Shown: piece by piece, positions 39,130 to 47,930 of the stretch
How the letters are laid out: each line of letters starts with the position of its first letter
Numbering within the stretch: the stretch's first letter is position 1
NCBI RefSeq assembly: GCF_025152575.1
Contig: NZ_CP102293.1
Location: 62,001-126,000 of the forward strand
DNA from: Subdoligranulum variabile
Lineage (GTDB): Bacteria > Bacillota > Clostridia > Oscillospirales > Ruminococcaceae
Length of the DNA: 64,000 bases
Reading direction: 5' to 3'
Made by a program: the position numbers and the translations under genes
The notes under the pieces: generated by a model
Told to the model about the DNA's origin: nothing
The model's input: the letters and a program-made list of their open reading frames with translations, nothing else
The model's database searches: none

Positions 39130-40443
39130 TTATGTCGAAAGTTTTTCCAAAATGGCTACAAAAAAGCCGTCAGTTCCGGTTTTATGGGGCAGGAACAAGG
39201 TTCCGAAGGGTCCCTGCTCCATGCCCGGAAGCGTCAACTCTGGCGCAACCACACGGAACTCCGGGTGGTCACAAAGAAAATTCTCGACTTGTTTTTGATT
39301 CTCCTGCACATTGATTGTACAGGTAGAATACACCAAACGGCCGTTTTCGGCAAGAGAATCCGCGCCATTTTGCAAGATTTTTTGCTGAATGGCGCACAAA
39401 TTCTCCATGCCATCCAAATCTTTATAGCGGATATCGGGCTTTTTGGCTATGACGCCCAACCCGGAACAGGGCACATCGCACAACACGCGATCAAAGGTTC
39501 CCCACTCTTTGCGCGGAACCGTGGCATCATTTTGAACCGCACGGGCACAACGTATACCGCATCGTTCAAAAGCCTTCTGGATCAGGGAAACACGTCCGGG
39601 GAGCACTTCCCCACTGATGAGTTCCCCGGTATTCTGCATTTCTTCCGCCAGGGTCAGGCTTTTGCCGCCAGGTGCTGCACAGAGATCCAATACCTTCTGC
39701 CCCGGGCGCACTGCCAGCGAAAGAGCCGCGAACTGGCTGGCCAATCCCTGGACGTGGTAGTGCCCCTCCGCAAAGGAGTTGCCTGCTGCCGGCGATCCCT
39801 GAAACTCCACCAGCAATGCATGAGGCCACGGACCTGGACGTACCGTATGGCCTTCTGCCTGCAAAGCCTGAATCAACGCTTCATCCGTCGTACGCAGCGT
39901 ATTCACGCGCACAGCGGACACCGGTCGATTGCGAAAAGCCGCTGCCAAATCAAAGGTCTCTTCCCCGTATTCCTGGTACAGCAGTGCCGCCACCGGCCGG
40001 GACAGACAATCATAGATTTGCAGGCGTTCCAAAGGATCAGCAAAATCCTTTTCTTTGACCGGATAAACAGCAGCACGCCGCAGCACAGCATTGACCATTC
40101 CGGCCGCACTTGTTTTTCCCATTGCCTTGGTAAGTTTGACTGATTCGTTTACAGCGGCCGGCAACGGCACTTCCATAAACCGGGCCTGGGCCAGACCTGC
40201 ACGCAGGATAGCCCGCACCGGTGCATCTAACCTTGCAACCGGTTTCTTGCTGAAGCGATCAAGCAAAAAATCCAGCAATGGCTGATATTCCAGCACGGTG
40301 TAAAAGATCCGCGCTGCGAAAGCTGCATCCCGGCCTTCCAGAGGGGGCGTACACTTTTTCAGCTCGGCATCCAGCACCAGGTTGGCATATCCCGCCTGTT
40401 CCTGGTGCAGCAGTGCCTTGACAGCAAGACGGCGCGGCGTCAC
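39130..40443 (-). CDS. rsmB: 16S rRNA (cytosine967-C5)-methyltransferase RsmB
   Basis: 437 residues. NusB-like N-terminal domain (about 1-140) and a SAM-dependent methyltransferase domain with LDLCAAPGGKSLTLA. The catalytic cysteine is in CDVPCSGLGVIAKKPDIR, with a second Cys in STCTINVQENQ. Start ATG 40443 overlaps the fmt stop. Confidence 0.95.
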   Translation of the reverse strand: MTPRRLAVKALLHQEQAGYANLVLDAELKKCTPPLEGRDAAFAARIFYTVLEYQPLLDFLLDRFSKKPVARLDAPVRAILRAGLAQARFMEVPLPAAVNESVKLTKAMGKTSAAGMVNAVLRRAAVYPVKEKDFADPLERLQIYDCLSRPVAALLYQEYGEETFDLAAAFRNRPVSAVRVNTLRTTDEALIQALQAEGHTVRPGPWPHALLVEFQGSPAAGNSFAEGHYHVQGLASQFAALSLAVRPGQKVLDLCAAPGGKSLTLAEEMQNTGELISGEVLPGRVSLIQKAFERCGIRCARAVQNDATVPRKEWGTFDRVLCDVPCSGLGVIAKKPDIRYKDLDGMENLCAIQQKILQNGADSLAENGRLVYSTCTINVQENQKQVENFLCDHPEFRVVAPELTLPGMEQGPFGTLFLPHKTGTDGFFVAILEKLST

Positions 40444-41360
40444 AGGCTATCCCCCACTTTAAGACGTCGGCCTGCCGCCCAGGCCGTTCCGGGCATGGGC
40501 TTGCCGCCCTCCGGCGTTACCGTCAGAAGCTCCACCGCTCCCTCTGCCGCTGCAATCGTCAGCGGTTTCAGGGCAAGCACCGTTCCCGGCGCTGCACAGG
40601 CAGTTTCTTTGGCCACCCGGCATTCCAGCACTTTGATGCGCTTGCCGTCTTGCACAAACCACGCAACCGGCCAGGGATTCATACCGCGCACCCAATTATG
40701 AATATGGGCTGCAGTCTGTGAAAAATCAAACTTTGCCATATCCTTGGTAAGCGGCGGCGCCAGCGTAGCCAGTTCCTGCTGCTGTGGCACCGGCTCCAGC
40801 TCCCCGGCCTGCAGCTTTTCCAATGCCGCCACCAATGTCTTTGCCCCGGTGGCGCTGACACGATCAAAAAGCTGACCGCTTGTCTCTTCCGGCTCAATGT
40901 CCACAGGCTCCACCATCAACACGTCCCCGGTATCCAGCCCTTCGTCCAGCTGCATAATGGATACCCCCGTACGGGTATCGCCGTTCAGCACCGCCCACTG
41001 GATGGGAGCCGAACCACGGTATTTGGGCAGCAGTGAAACGTGCAGATTGATGCAGCCGTACCGGGCCACATGCAAAAGTTGCGGCGGGATGATGCATCCG
41101 TATGCCACCACGACAACAATATCCGGAGCCAGACTACGGATCAGATCATCGGAAGAGCCGTCCCGCAGCGTACGCGGCTGATATACCGGAATGCCATATT
41201 TCTCCGCCAGCTGTTTGACCGGCGGCGCTGTCAGGATTTGTTTGCGGCCTACCGGTTTGTCACGCCGGGTAAACACCGCACAAATCTCATGTCCGGCGTC
41301 AATCAGCGCCGCCAGACTTTCGGCAGCAATATCGGGGGTGCCCATGAACAGGATTTTCAT
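40440..41360 (-). CDS. fmt: methionyl-tRNA formyltransferase
   Basis: 306 residues. Formylates the initiator Met-tRNA. Starts MKILFMGTPDIAAESLAALI; the formyl-transfer motif NLHVSLLPKYRGSAPIQWA and the C-terminal OB-fold are present. Followed by rsmB with a 4-bp overlap and preceded by def at 3 bp: the def-fmt-rsmB unit. Confidence 0.97.
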   Translation of the reverse strand: MKILFMGTPDIAAESLAALIDAGHEICAVFTRRDKPVGRKQILTAPPVKQLAEKYGIPVYQPRTLRDGSSDDLIRSLAPDIVVVVAYGCIIPPQLLHVARYGCINLHVSLLPKYRGSAPIQWAVLNGDTRTGVSIMQLDEGLDTGDVLMVEPVDIEPEETSGQLFDRVSATGAKTLVAALEKLQAGELEPVPQQQELATLAPPLTKDMAKFDFSQTAAHIHNWVRGMNPWPVAWFVQDGKRIKVLECRVAKETACAAPGTVLALKPLTIAAAEGAVELLTVTPEGGKPMPGTAWAAGRRLKVGDSL

Positions 41361-41363
41361 GTA

Positions 41364-41879
41364 TTAGTCCTCGTTTTCTTCGGGATAATCGTCCTCATAG
41401 AAATGGGTAGCCAGATCCATGATTGTAATGCCATCCAGATGATTGTTTTCATGCTGGATGCAGCGCGCCAACATATCGTCAGCTTCCATCTCGAACCATT
41501 CACCATGACGGTCCTGTGCTTTCACCTTCACATGCTTGGAGCGAGAAATCGCGCCGTTATGTCCCGGGAAGGACAGGCAGCCCTCATAGAGTTCCACCTT
41601 TTCATCACTCAGTTCGAGGATCTCCGGGTTGATGAATTCAATGAACTTGTATTCGTAGTTTTCCGGAACCTCCTCGGGCATGTCCCGCTCATCCAGGCAG
41701 ATGAAAAGCCGCCGCATCATACCGACCTGCGGTCCGGCCAGTCCCAGACCGTTGGCGGCCAGCAGCGTTTCCTTCATATCATCCAGAAGAATTCTCAGAC
41801 GATCATCAAATTTCGTGACGGGGCGGCAGACCTTTTTCAGAATCGGATCGCCGTCCTGTACAATGGTACGAAGTGCCAT
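41364..41879 (-). CDS. def: peptide deformylase
   Basis: 171 residues. Removes the N-formyl group from new proteins. Metal ligands C101 (EGCLSFP) and HENNH (143-147), with the GLGLAGPQVG loop in place of the usual GLAAPQVG. It belongs with fmt downstream. Confidence 0.96.
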   Translation of the reverse strand: MALRTIVQDGDPILKKVCRPVTKFDDRLRILLDDMKETLLAANGLGLAGPQVGMMRRLFICLDERDMPEEVPENYEYKFIEFINPEILELSDEKVELYEGCLSFPGHNGAISRSKHVKVKAQDRHGEWFEMEADDMLARCIQHENNHLDGITIMDLATHFYEDDYPEENED

Positions 41880-41900
41880 ACAAATTACCTCCCGTTATCT

Positions 41901-44168
41901 TTACAAATCTCCATCGGAGTTGAAGTCCAAAATCACCGATGCCTTCTGCGGCAGTTTTTCCTGTGCATAGGCATCCAGGGTCTCCTGCAAAAGTGACCGA
42001 AACGCCGCATTGTTGCGGCATTTCAAAGTCAGTTTGTAACGGTATTTTCCGTTGAGCATCGTAATCCCCATGGGGGCCGGCCCCAAAAGGCGCAGCGGAA
42101 TCTGCGGATGCTGTGCAGCCCGTTCCGCCAGCAGCGTGCCGAAACGATGCGCTGCCATGGCCACAGTTCCCTCGGCGGCGCCCACAAAGCCCACCACACA
42201 AAACGCGCAGAAAGGCGGATACAGGCCAAACTTACGAAACGCAATTTCCTCCCGGTAAAACGCTTCATAATCCTGCGCGGCAGCCAGCTGCAGCACCGGA
42301 TGATTGGGCACAGTTGTCTGAATCAGTGCCCGTCCAGGCAAGGCAGCGCGGCCGCCCCGGCCGATTACCTGAGTAACCAGGCTGAAAACGCTTTCATACG
42401 CGCGGAACCCTTGTCCGAACAAAAGCGAGTCAATACCGAGAACGCCTACCAGCGTAACCTTTTCAAAGTCAAGACCCTTGGCCACCATCTGCGTTCCCAA
42501 CAGAATGTCATATTCCTGCCGCCCAAACTGCGCCAACATGGTTTCATGGGCATTTTTCTGGTTTGTGGAATCCTGATCCATGCGCAGAATCCGCGCCCCA
42601 GGCAGCAGTTCTGCCAGTTCTTCCTCCACGCGCTGGGTACCGAACCCGCTGTAATTCAGCTTGCCGCCGCATTCCGGGCATAGCTGCGGCAGCGGACGCA
42701 CGATATGCCCGCAATGATGACACATCAGCGCCTGCTGGGGCTTGTGGTATACCAGCGGAACGCTGCAGTTGGGACATTTCAGTACATGGCCGCAGGACGC
42801 ACACATGGCCACCGTATGATAACCTCGCCGGTTCAAAAGCAGAATACTTTGTTCGCCATTTTCAAGGTTTTCCTGCAGTTCACGGATCATTCGCGTGCTG
42901 ACTTCCCTGGGATTTCCGGCAGCCAGCTCCGCACGCATATCAATGAAATCCACCTGCGGCAGCGGACGTCCACCATAGCGCTGCGTAAGCGTAAGCAGCT
43001 TGTATTTGCCGCTTTCCGCCGCATGATAGGTCTCGGTCATCGGCGTCGCAGAAGCAAACACCAACAGGGAATTTTCCATCGCCGCGCGCTTTTTTGCCAC
43101 ATCATGGGCATCATACCGCGGCGCGGATTCACTCTGGTAGGTATGTTCCTGCTCTTCATCCATAATGATGAGGCCAATATTTTGCAGCGGTGCAAAAATA
43201 GCGCTGCGCGTCCCCACCACAATATCCGCGTGCCCTTGCTGGATCAGCCTCCACTGAAGCAACCGCTCGGTGTTGTTCAGTGCCGAATGCTGTACCGCCA
43301 GGCGACTGCCGAAAGTAGATTTCAGCCGGCGGATCATCTGCGGCGTCAGGCTGATTTCCGGCACCAGGACAATTGCCTTGCGCCCCAGTTCCAGCGTCCG
43401 CTCGATCAGTTTCAGAAAGACAATGGTCTTTCCGCTGCCCGTAACTCCATGCAGCAGTGCCGCATGGGGTTTTCCATCTTCCAGATCCGGCGCAAGGGCC
43501 GCAAAGGCCCGCTGCTGCTCCGGCGCCAATGTGATGGGCTGCGGCTCATACGGAATATCCGCAAAAAGATCCAGCGCTTTGTCCTGTTCGGCCACAGACA
43601 GGACACCTTTTTCGCAAAGGGTATCCAGCGTAGTTTTGGAGATCCCCACCTCATCCAACTGGTGAGCGGTGAGAGGCCCCTTGCGCAGAGCCTCCACCGC
43701 CGCCTTCTGGCGCGGGCCGGGCTTTGGCTTCTGAGGCAGTTCCCCTGTCAGCGTGTACACCCGTTCTGTAGAACGGCTGAGTCTGCTCTGCATGACCGGC
43801 TTGCCGTCAACCACTGCCGCACGATACTGTGCACCATATGGAATCACGGCTTTCACTGCCTCAAACCAGGTACAAAAAGTCCGATCTTTGAGAAAGTGAA
43901 CCAGTTCCAGCAGATCCGGTGTCAGTCTGGTCTGTTCCGGAGCGGCATCATGAAGCATCTTCAATCGTTTGGGCGCCGCCCCGGCATCCAGCTCTTCCAC
44001 CCGGAGCACCACCGCCATACGGGGTTTGTCTCCCCGCCCGAAAGGGACCAACACCATGCTGCCGGGCCAGACACGCCCTAGCAGTGCGTCTGGAATCCGG
44101 TAGGAATACAGTTTATCAAAATGAATTGTCGCGTTATCCACCGCGACCTGAACTGTTGTCAGGGTCAT
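41901..44168 (-). CDS. priA: primosomal protein N' (replication restart helicase)
   Basis: 755 residues. Restarts collapsed forks. Walker A GVTGSGKT, Walker B DEEQEHTYQ, and a zinc-binding block with four CxxC-like pairs from CASCGHVLKCPNC to LCPECGG (about 455-500). N-terminal 3'-DNA-binding domain begins TTVQVAVDNATIHFDKLYSY. ATG overlaps the gmk stop, so the rpoZ and coaBC genes usually found between are absent here. Confidence 0.97.
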   Translation of the reverse strand: MTLTTVQVAVDNATIHFDKLYSYRIPDALLGRVWPGSMVLVPFGRGDKPRMAVVLRVEELDAGAAPKRLKMLHDAAPEQTRLTPDLLELVHFLKDRTFCTWFEAVKAVIPYGAQYRAAVVDGKPVMQSRLSRSTERVYTLTGELPQKPKPGPRQKAAVEALRKGPLTAHQLDEVGISKTTLDTLCEKGVLSVAEQDKALDLFADIPYEPQPITLAPEQQRAFAALAPDLEDGKPHAALLHGVTGSGKTIVFLKLIERTLELGRKAIVLVPEISLTPQMIRRLKSTFGSRLAVQHSALNNTERLLQWRLIQQGHADIVVGTRSAIFAPLQNIGLIIMDEEQEHTYQSESAPRYDAHDVAKKRAAMENSLLVFASATPMTETYHAAESGKYKLLTLTQRYGGRPLPQVDFIDMRAELAAGNPREVSTRMIRELQENLENGEQSILLLNRRGYHTVAMCASCGHVLKCPNCSVPLVYHKPQQALMCHHCGHIVRPLPQLCPECGGKLNYSGFGTQRVEEELAELLPGARILRMDQDSTNQKNAHETMLAQFGRQEYDILLGTQMVAKGLDFEKVTLVGVLGIDSLLFGQGFRAYESVFSLVTQVIGRGGRAALPGRALIQTTVPNHPVLQLAAAQDYEAFYREEIAFRKFGLYPPFCAFCVVGFVGAAEGTVAMAAHRFGTLLAERAAQHPQIPLRLLGPAPMGITMLNGKYRYKLTLKCRNNAAFRSLLQETLDAYAQEKLPQKASVILDFNSDGDL

Positions 44169-44743
44169 TCGTCCTTCCCGTGCTGCAGCCGGAACTGAAT
44201 GATGGAATACAAACTTTCGGCGCAGGTTTCTACCTGCACGTTGACCACATGTTCGTCATAATCCACCGAGTTGGCAATTTCCGTTTTTGCACGCTCCAGA
44301 CGGCGCTGGATGGTCGCCTCATCCTCGGTGCCGCGATTGCGCAGGCGGCGCTCCAGTTCCTGCATATCCGGCGGCAGCACAAAAATCGTCGTGGCCCCGG
44401 GATACATCTTCTTGATATTACCAGCGCCTTCCACTTCAATGACAAGAATGACCGGAATGCCCCGCTCCATCCGTGTCTCGATCTCGCTGCGCAGCGTACC
44501 ATAATAGTTTCCGCAATACTGCGTGTGCTCTACGATCCGATCGTGTGCCAGGTGATCCTCAAAATCAGCCACCGACATGAAGTGGTAGTTGATTCCGTCC
44601 TTTTCCCCTTCGCGAGGCGCACGGGTGGTGGCCGAAACCGTATGCTGAATCTCCGGATGATTCTTCAGCAAGCTGGCCACAACGGTATCCTTGCCGGTTC
44701 CCGACGGTCCCGAAACCACGAACAGATATTTTTCACCTTTCAT
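44165..44743 (-). CDS. gmk: guanylate kinase
   Basis: 192 residues. GMP + ATP to GDP + ADP. P-loop SGPSGTGKDTVV with Asp-Thr after the lysine; the GMP-binding TRAPREGEKDGINYHF is typical. Directly upstream of priA with a 4-bp overlap, and downstream of remA by 15 bp. Confidence 0.96.
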   Translation of the reverse strand: MKGEKYLFVVSGPSGTGKDTVVASLLKNHPEIQHTVSATTRAPREGEKDGINYHFMSVADFEDHLAHDRIVEHTQYCGNYYGTLRSEIETRMERGIPVILVIEVEGAGNIKKMYPGATTIFVLPPDMQELERRLRNRGTEDEATIQRRLERAKTEIANSVDYDEHVVNVQVETCAESLYSIIQFRLQHGKDE

Positions 44744-44758
44744 CCTGCCTAACCCCTT

Positions 44759-45007
44759 TTATTCTTCCTTTTCTTCCTGTGCAAAACGTCCTGTGATACT
44801 GTCCAGCGCAATGCCGGACAATATCACATGGTCGGAATCCATAATCAGCACAGCTTGGGTACGCCGCCCGTAGGACGCATCGATCAGCGCGCCCTTTTCC
44901 CGTGCATCCTGGATCAGACGCTTGATCGGCGCCGAATCCGGGCTCACGATGGTGATGACCCGATCCGCATTGACCATGTTGCCGAAGCCGATATTGATGA
45001 GTTTCAT
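44759..45007 (-). CDS. remA: RemA/DUF370 regulator
   Basis: 82 residues. RemA is a small DNA-binding protein that activates biofilm-matrix and osmolyte genes in Bacillus. It starts [39 protein letters not shown] is the highly conserved DUF370 core. Located between yicC and gmk as in Bacillus (ylzA). Confidence 0.93.
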   Translation of the reverse strand: MKLINIGFGNMVNADRVITIVSPDSAPIKRLIQDAREKGALIDASYGRRTQAVLIMDSDHVILSGIALDSITGRFAQEEKEE

Positions 45008-45016
45008 GGTTCCCTC

Positions 45017-45895
45017 TTACTCAATGTTCTGAATCTGTTCACGGATCTTTTCGATTTCGGACTTCAGCTCCACCACCAGACGCGTAATGGCCACATCCTG
45101 ACACTTGGAACCAATAGTATTGGATTCGCGGTTGAGCTCCTGCGTCAGGAAATCCAATTTCCGGCCGATCGGTTCGTTCAGCTCCAGAATTTCCCGATAT
45201 TGAGCCACATGGCTGTGCAGACGAACCGTCTCTTCATCGATGGCTGTCTTATCTGCGAAGATAGCCGCCTCTGTCACAAGACGGGCTTCATCAATGTTCC
45301 GGTCTCCCAGCAGTTCCTGCAAACGGGCATAGAGTTTATCACTATACGCCTGTACCCGTCCGGCACTGTCCTTTTCAATCTGTGCAACCAGTTCCTCGAT
45401 GGTTGTCAGTCGGCCTTCCACATCCTCCTTGAGCTTTTCCCCCTCCGTCGCACGCATGGCGACAAATGCTTCAATGGCCTGCTGCGCTACGGACTGTACA
45501 TCCTGCCAAAGCTCTTCCTCGTTTGTCGGTGCCGCCGTTTGGGTGAGCACATCCGGGAAACGAGCCAGCATACCGACCGTAACATCATTTTTCAGATCCA
45601 TCCGCTCTGACATGGCATTCAGTGCCGCACGATACCCCTGCGCCAACTGCCAGTTTACAGAAACAACGGTATCGGCCGCCGTAACCGTCTGAATGGAAAG
45701 ATTCAGTTCCACTTTTCCGCGGCTGACTTTGGCGGCAACCAGCTTTTTGAGCTTATCCTCCAAAAATGCGCAGGAGCGCGGCAGCCGGGAGGAATACTCA
45801 AAAAAGCGCGCATTGACACTGCGCAACTCTACTTTGATATCACGGCCATGCAACAGTGCACCTGCGCGGCCATACCCTGTCATACTCAAAACCAT
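45017..45895 (-). CDS. YicC/YloC-family endoribonuclease
   Basis: 292 residues. N-terminal MTGYGRA motif and a C-terminal DUF1732 region ending in KSEIEKIREQIQNIE. Family members have reported RNase activity. It heads the yicC-remA-gmk-priA operon and is 9 bp upstream of remA. Confidence 0.93.
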   Translation of the reverse strand: MVLSMTGYGRAGALLHGRDIKVELRSVNARFFEYSSRLPRSCAFLEDKLKKLVAAKVSRGKVELNLSIQTVTAADTVVSVNWQLAQGYRAALNAMSERMDLKNDVTVGMLARFPDVLTQTAAPTNEEELWQDVQSVAQQAIEAFVAMRATEGEKLKEDVEGRLTTIEELVAQIEKDSAGRVQAYSDKLYARLQELLGDRNIDEARLVTEAAIFADKTAIDEETVRLHSHVAQYREILELNEPIGRKLDFLTQELNRESNTIGSKCQDVAITRLVVELKSEIEKIREQIQNIE

Positions 45896-45953
45896 ATCCT
45901 ACACCTCGTGGCTATGTCTTTTTGTTCCGGTCGCACAAAAACATATATTGTAT

Positions 45954-45982
45954 ATTGTACTATTTTTACCGCCAAGATGCAA
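45954..45982 (-). promoter_or_regulatory. yicC operon promoter
   Basis: Minus strand: TTGCAT (45977-45982), 17-bp spacer, TACAAT (45954-45959), about 60 bp before the yicC ATG. A second option, TTGGCG with another TACAAT 7 bp downstream, overlaps it. Confidence 0.7.
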
Positions 45983-46035
45983 GGTGGGACAGCCGCTTTC
46001 CCCGTCTTTGACGCGAATTTTTACACAGACAACAC

Positions 46036-46064
46036 AAAACCGCCCTCGCAAACGCGAGGGCGGC
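46036..46064 (-). terminator. carboxyltransferase operon terminator
   Basis: Hairpin CGCCCTCGC-GTTT-GCGAGGGCG (minus strand) with TTTTG after it. It follows the 5S-like gene. Confidence 0.85.
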
Positions 46065-46075
46065 ATCTTCTTCAC

Positions 46076-47485
46076 TTAGACCGGATGAGACTTGTTCTCA
46101 TAGTCGGCATGCAGGGCATCCACACCCTGCAGACGGGCATTGCGCTTCTCAAAGAACTTGGGCGCGACCTGCGGGAACATGGCGTAGGTCAGCACATCCT
46201 CCTCCTGAATAGCGTACTTGGCTGCTTCTGCCTTCAGCTTATCCATCTCAGGCTCCAGCGTATCTGCAAAGCGGCAGGTAATGGGCTTTTCTCCCTTCAG
46301 GATAAAATCGCTGAATTCCTTCTTAATGGGAGCGGGCGTCTTGCCGTAATCGCCATGGACCAGGCCCTTGAACTCCTTGGTGACCATCTTGTAGCGCTCA
46401 CCCAGAATAACATTGAAGACAGCCTGAGTACCAACGATCTGACTGGTGGGCGTAACCAGCGGCGGGTAGCCGGCATCCTCACGCACGCGAGGAATCTCTG
46501 CCAGAACTTCATCCAGCTTGTCTTCCTTGCCAGCGTCCTTGAGCTGTTTGAGCATGTTGGAGAACATACCGCCCGGCACCTGATACAGCAGCGTGTTGGC
46601 ATCGACGCCCAGAGACTTCGGGCTGATCTGACCGTTGGCGATGTACTTTTCGCGCAGCTTGGCGAAGTAGGCACGCACCACATTGAGCTGGTTGAGGTCA
46701 AGACCGGTGTCGTAATCAGTCCCCTGCAGCGCAGCAACAAGGCTCTCGGTGGGCATATGGGAAGTGCCCAGTGCCAGCGGGCTCATGGCGGTATCAACGA
46801 TGTCAGCACCAGCTTCGATGCCCTTGAGGATGGACATGGAGGCCAGACCTGCCGTATAGTGGCTGTGGATATCTACCGGAATGCTGACGGTGGACTTGAG
46901 TTCTTTCACCAGATCGTAGCAGGTATACGGCTTCAGAAGGCCAGCCATATCTTTGATGCAGATGGAGTTGGCGCCCATCTCCTCAAGAGTCTTGGCATAC
47001 TTGGCAAAATACTCATTGTTATGTACAGGGCTCAGAGTGTAGCTGATACATGCCTGTACATGAGCACCTTCCTTGTTGGCCGCCTCGATGGCAGTCTGCA
47101 GGTTGCGAGGGTCATTCAGTGCGTCAAAAATACGAATCACATCGATGCCGTTGGCAACAGACTTCTGGACAAAGTACTCAACAGCGTCATCGGCGTACGG
47201 ACGGTAACCCAGCATGTTCTGGCCACGGAAAAGCATCTGCAGCTTCTGATGGGGCAACTCCTTGCGCAGGATACGCAGACGCTCCCACGGGTCTTCATCC
47301 AGGAAACGGATGCAGGAGTCGAAGGTGGCGCCGCCCCAGCATTCCACGGAGAAGTACGGAATTTTGTCCATTTCGGGCAGAATCGGGCGCATTTCGTCCA
47401 TCGTCATACGGGTGGCGAGCAAAGACTGATGCGCATCGCGCAGAACGACCTCGGTAATCTTAATCGGTTTCTTAGCCAATGTCAT
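46076..47485 (-). CDS. oxaloacetate decarboxylase alpha / transcarboxylase 5S-like subunit
   Basis: 469 residues. TIM-barrel carboxyltransferase that moves CO2 between oxaloacetate (or pyruvate) and biotin. The N-terminal TEVVLRDAHQSLLATRM and the metal-binding IHSHYTAGLASMSILKGIEAG are typical, with Lys in NSICIKDMAGLL as the carbamylated lysine position. It lacks the fused C-terminal biotin domain of classic OadA; the biotin carrier is the separate gene upstream. Second partner in the cluster with the PccB-like subunit. Confidence 0.9.
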   Translation of the reverse strand: MTLAKKPIKITEVVLRDAHQSLLATRMTMDEMRPILPEMDKIPYFSVECWGGATFDSCIRFLDEDPWERLRILRKELPHQKLQMLFRGQNMLGYRPYADDAVEYFVQKSVANGIDVIRIFDALNDPRNLQTAIEAANKEGAHVQACISYTLSPVHNNEYFAKYAKTLEEMGANSICIKDMAGLLKPYTCYDLVKELKSTVSIPVDIHSHYTAGLASMSILKGIEAGADIVDTAMSPLALGTSHMPTESLVAALQGTDYDTGLDLNQLNVVRAYFAKLREKYIANGQISPKSLGVDANTLLYQVPGGMFSNMLKQLKDAGKEDKLDEVLAEIPRVREDAGYPPLVTPTSQIVGTQAVFNVILGERYKMVTKEFKGLVHGDYGKTPAPIKKEFSDFILKGEKPITCRFADTLEPEMDKLKAEAAKYAIQEEDVLTYAMFPQVAPKFFEKRNARLQGVDALHADYENKSHPV

Positions 47486-47501
47486 TCACCTCGTCTTTCG
47501 A

Positions 47502-47876
47502 TCAGTTCATGGTGCACAGCAGCGCGCCGGAATCCACGACGTCGCCCTTGCGCACATCGATGCTGGCGATGGTGCCATCCTGCGGAGCACTGATCTCATT
47601 TTCCATCTTCATGGCTTCCAGAATGAGCAGCGTGTCACCGGCCTTGACGGAATCACCGGGCTTGACTTTCACATCCAGGATATTACCGGGCATGGGGGCA
47701 TTGACCACCACAGAACCGGCGGCACCGGCAGGTGCAGCGGGAGCAGCCGGCGCAGCAGGAGCGGCAGCCGGTGCCGGCGCAGCGGCGGGAGCAGCGGCAG
47801 CCACGGGCGCGCCGGTGCCTTCCTCAACCGTGACATTGTAAGCAACACCGTTGACGGTAACGATCAGGTTTTTCAT
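47502..47876 (-). CDS. biotin carboxyl carrier protein
   Basis: 124 residues. N-terminal beta hook (MKNLIVTVNGVAYNVTVEEG), a long Ala/Pro linker (about 26-55), and a C-terminal biotinyl domain with the biotin-lysine site LEAMKMENEI. The 1.3S-like carrier that swings between the two carboxyltransferases here. Start ATG 47876 after GGAGGAAC. Confidence 0.94.
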   Translation of the reverse strand: MKNLIVTVNGVAYNVTVEEGTGAPVAAAAPAAAPAPAAAPAAPAAPAAPAGAAGSVVVNAPMPGNILDVKVKPGDSVKAGDTLLILEAMKMENEISAPQDGTIASIDVRKGDVVDSGALLCTMN

Positions 47877-47930
47877 AGGAAGTTCCTCCTTAAAAATCAA
47901 GGTTTATGATTTTATTCTGTGAGCGGGTGC

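Noticed and set aside
47690..47810. Ala/Pro-rich repeat in the biotin carrier
   Set aside because: Normal flexible linker for biotin carriers of this type, not a novel repeat.
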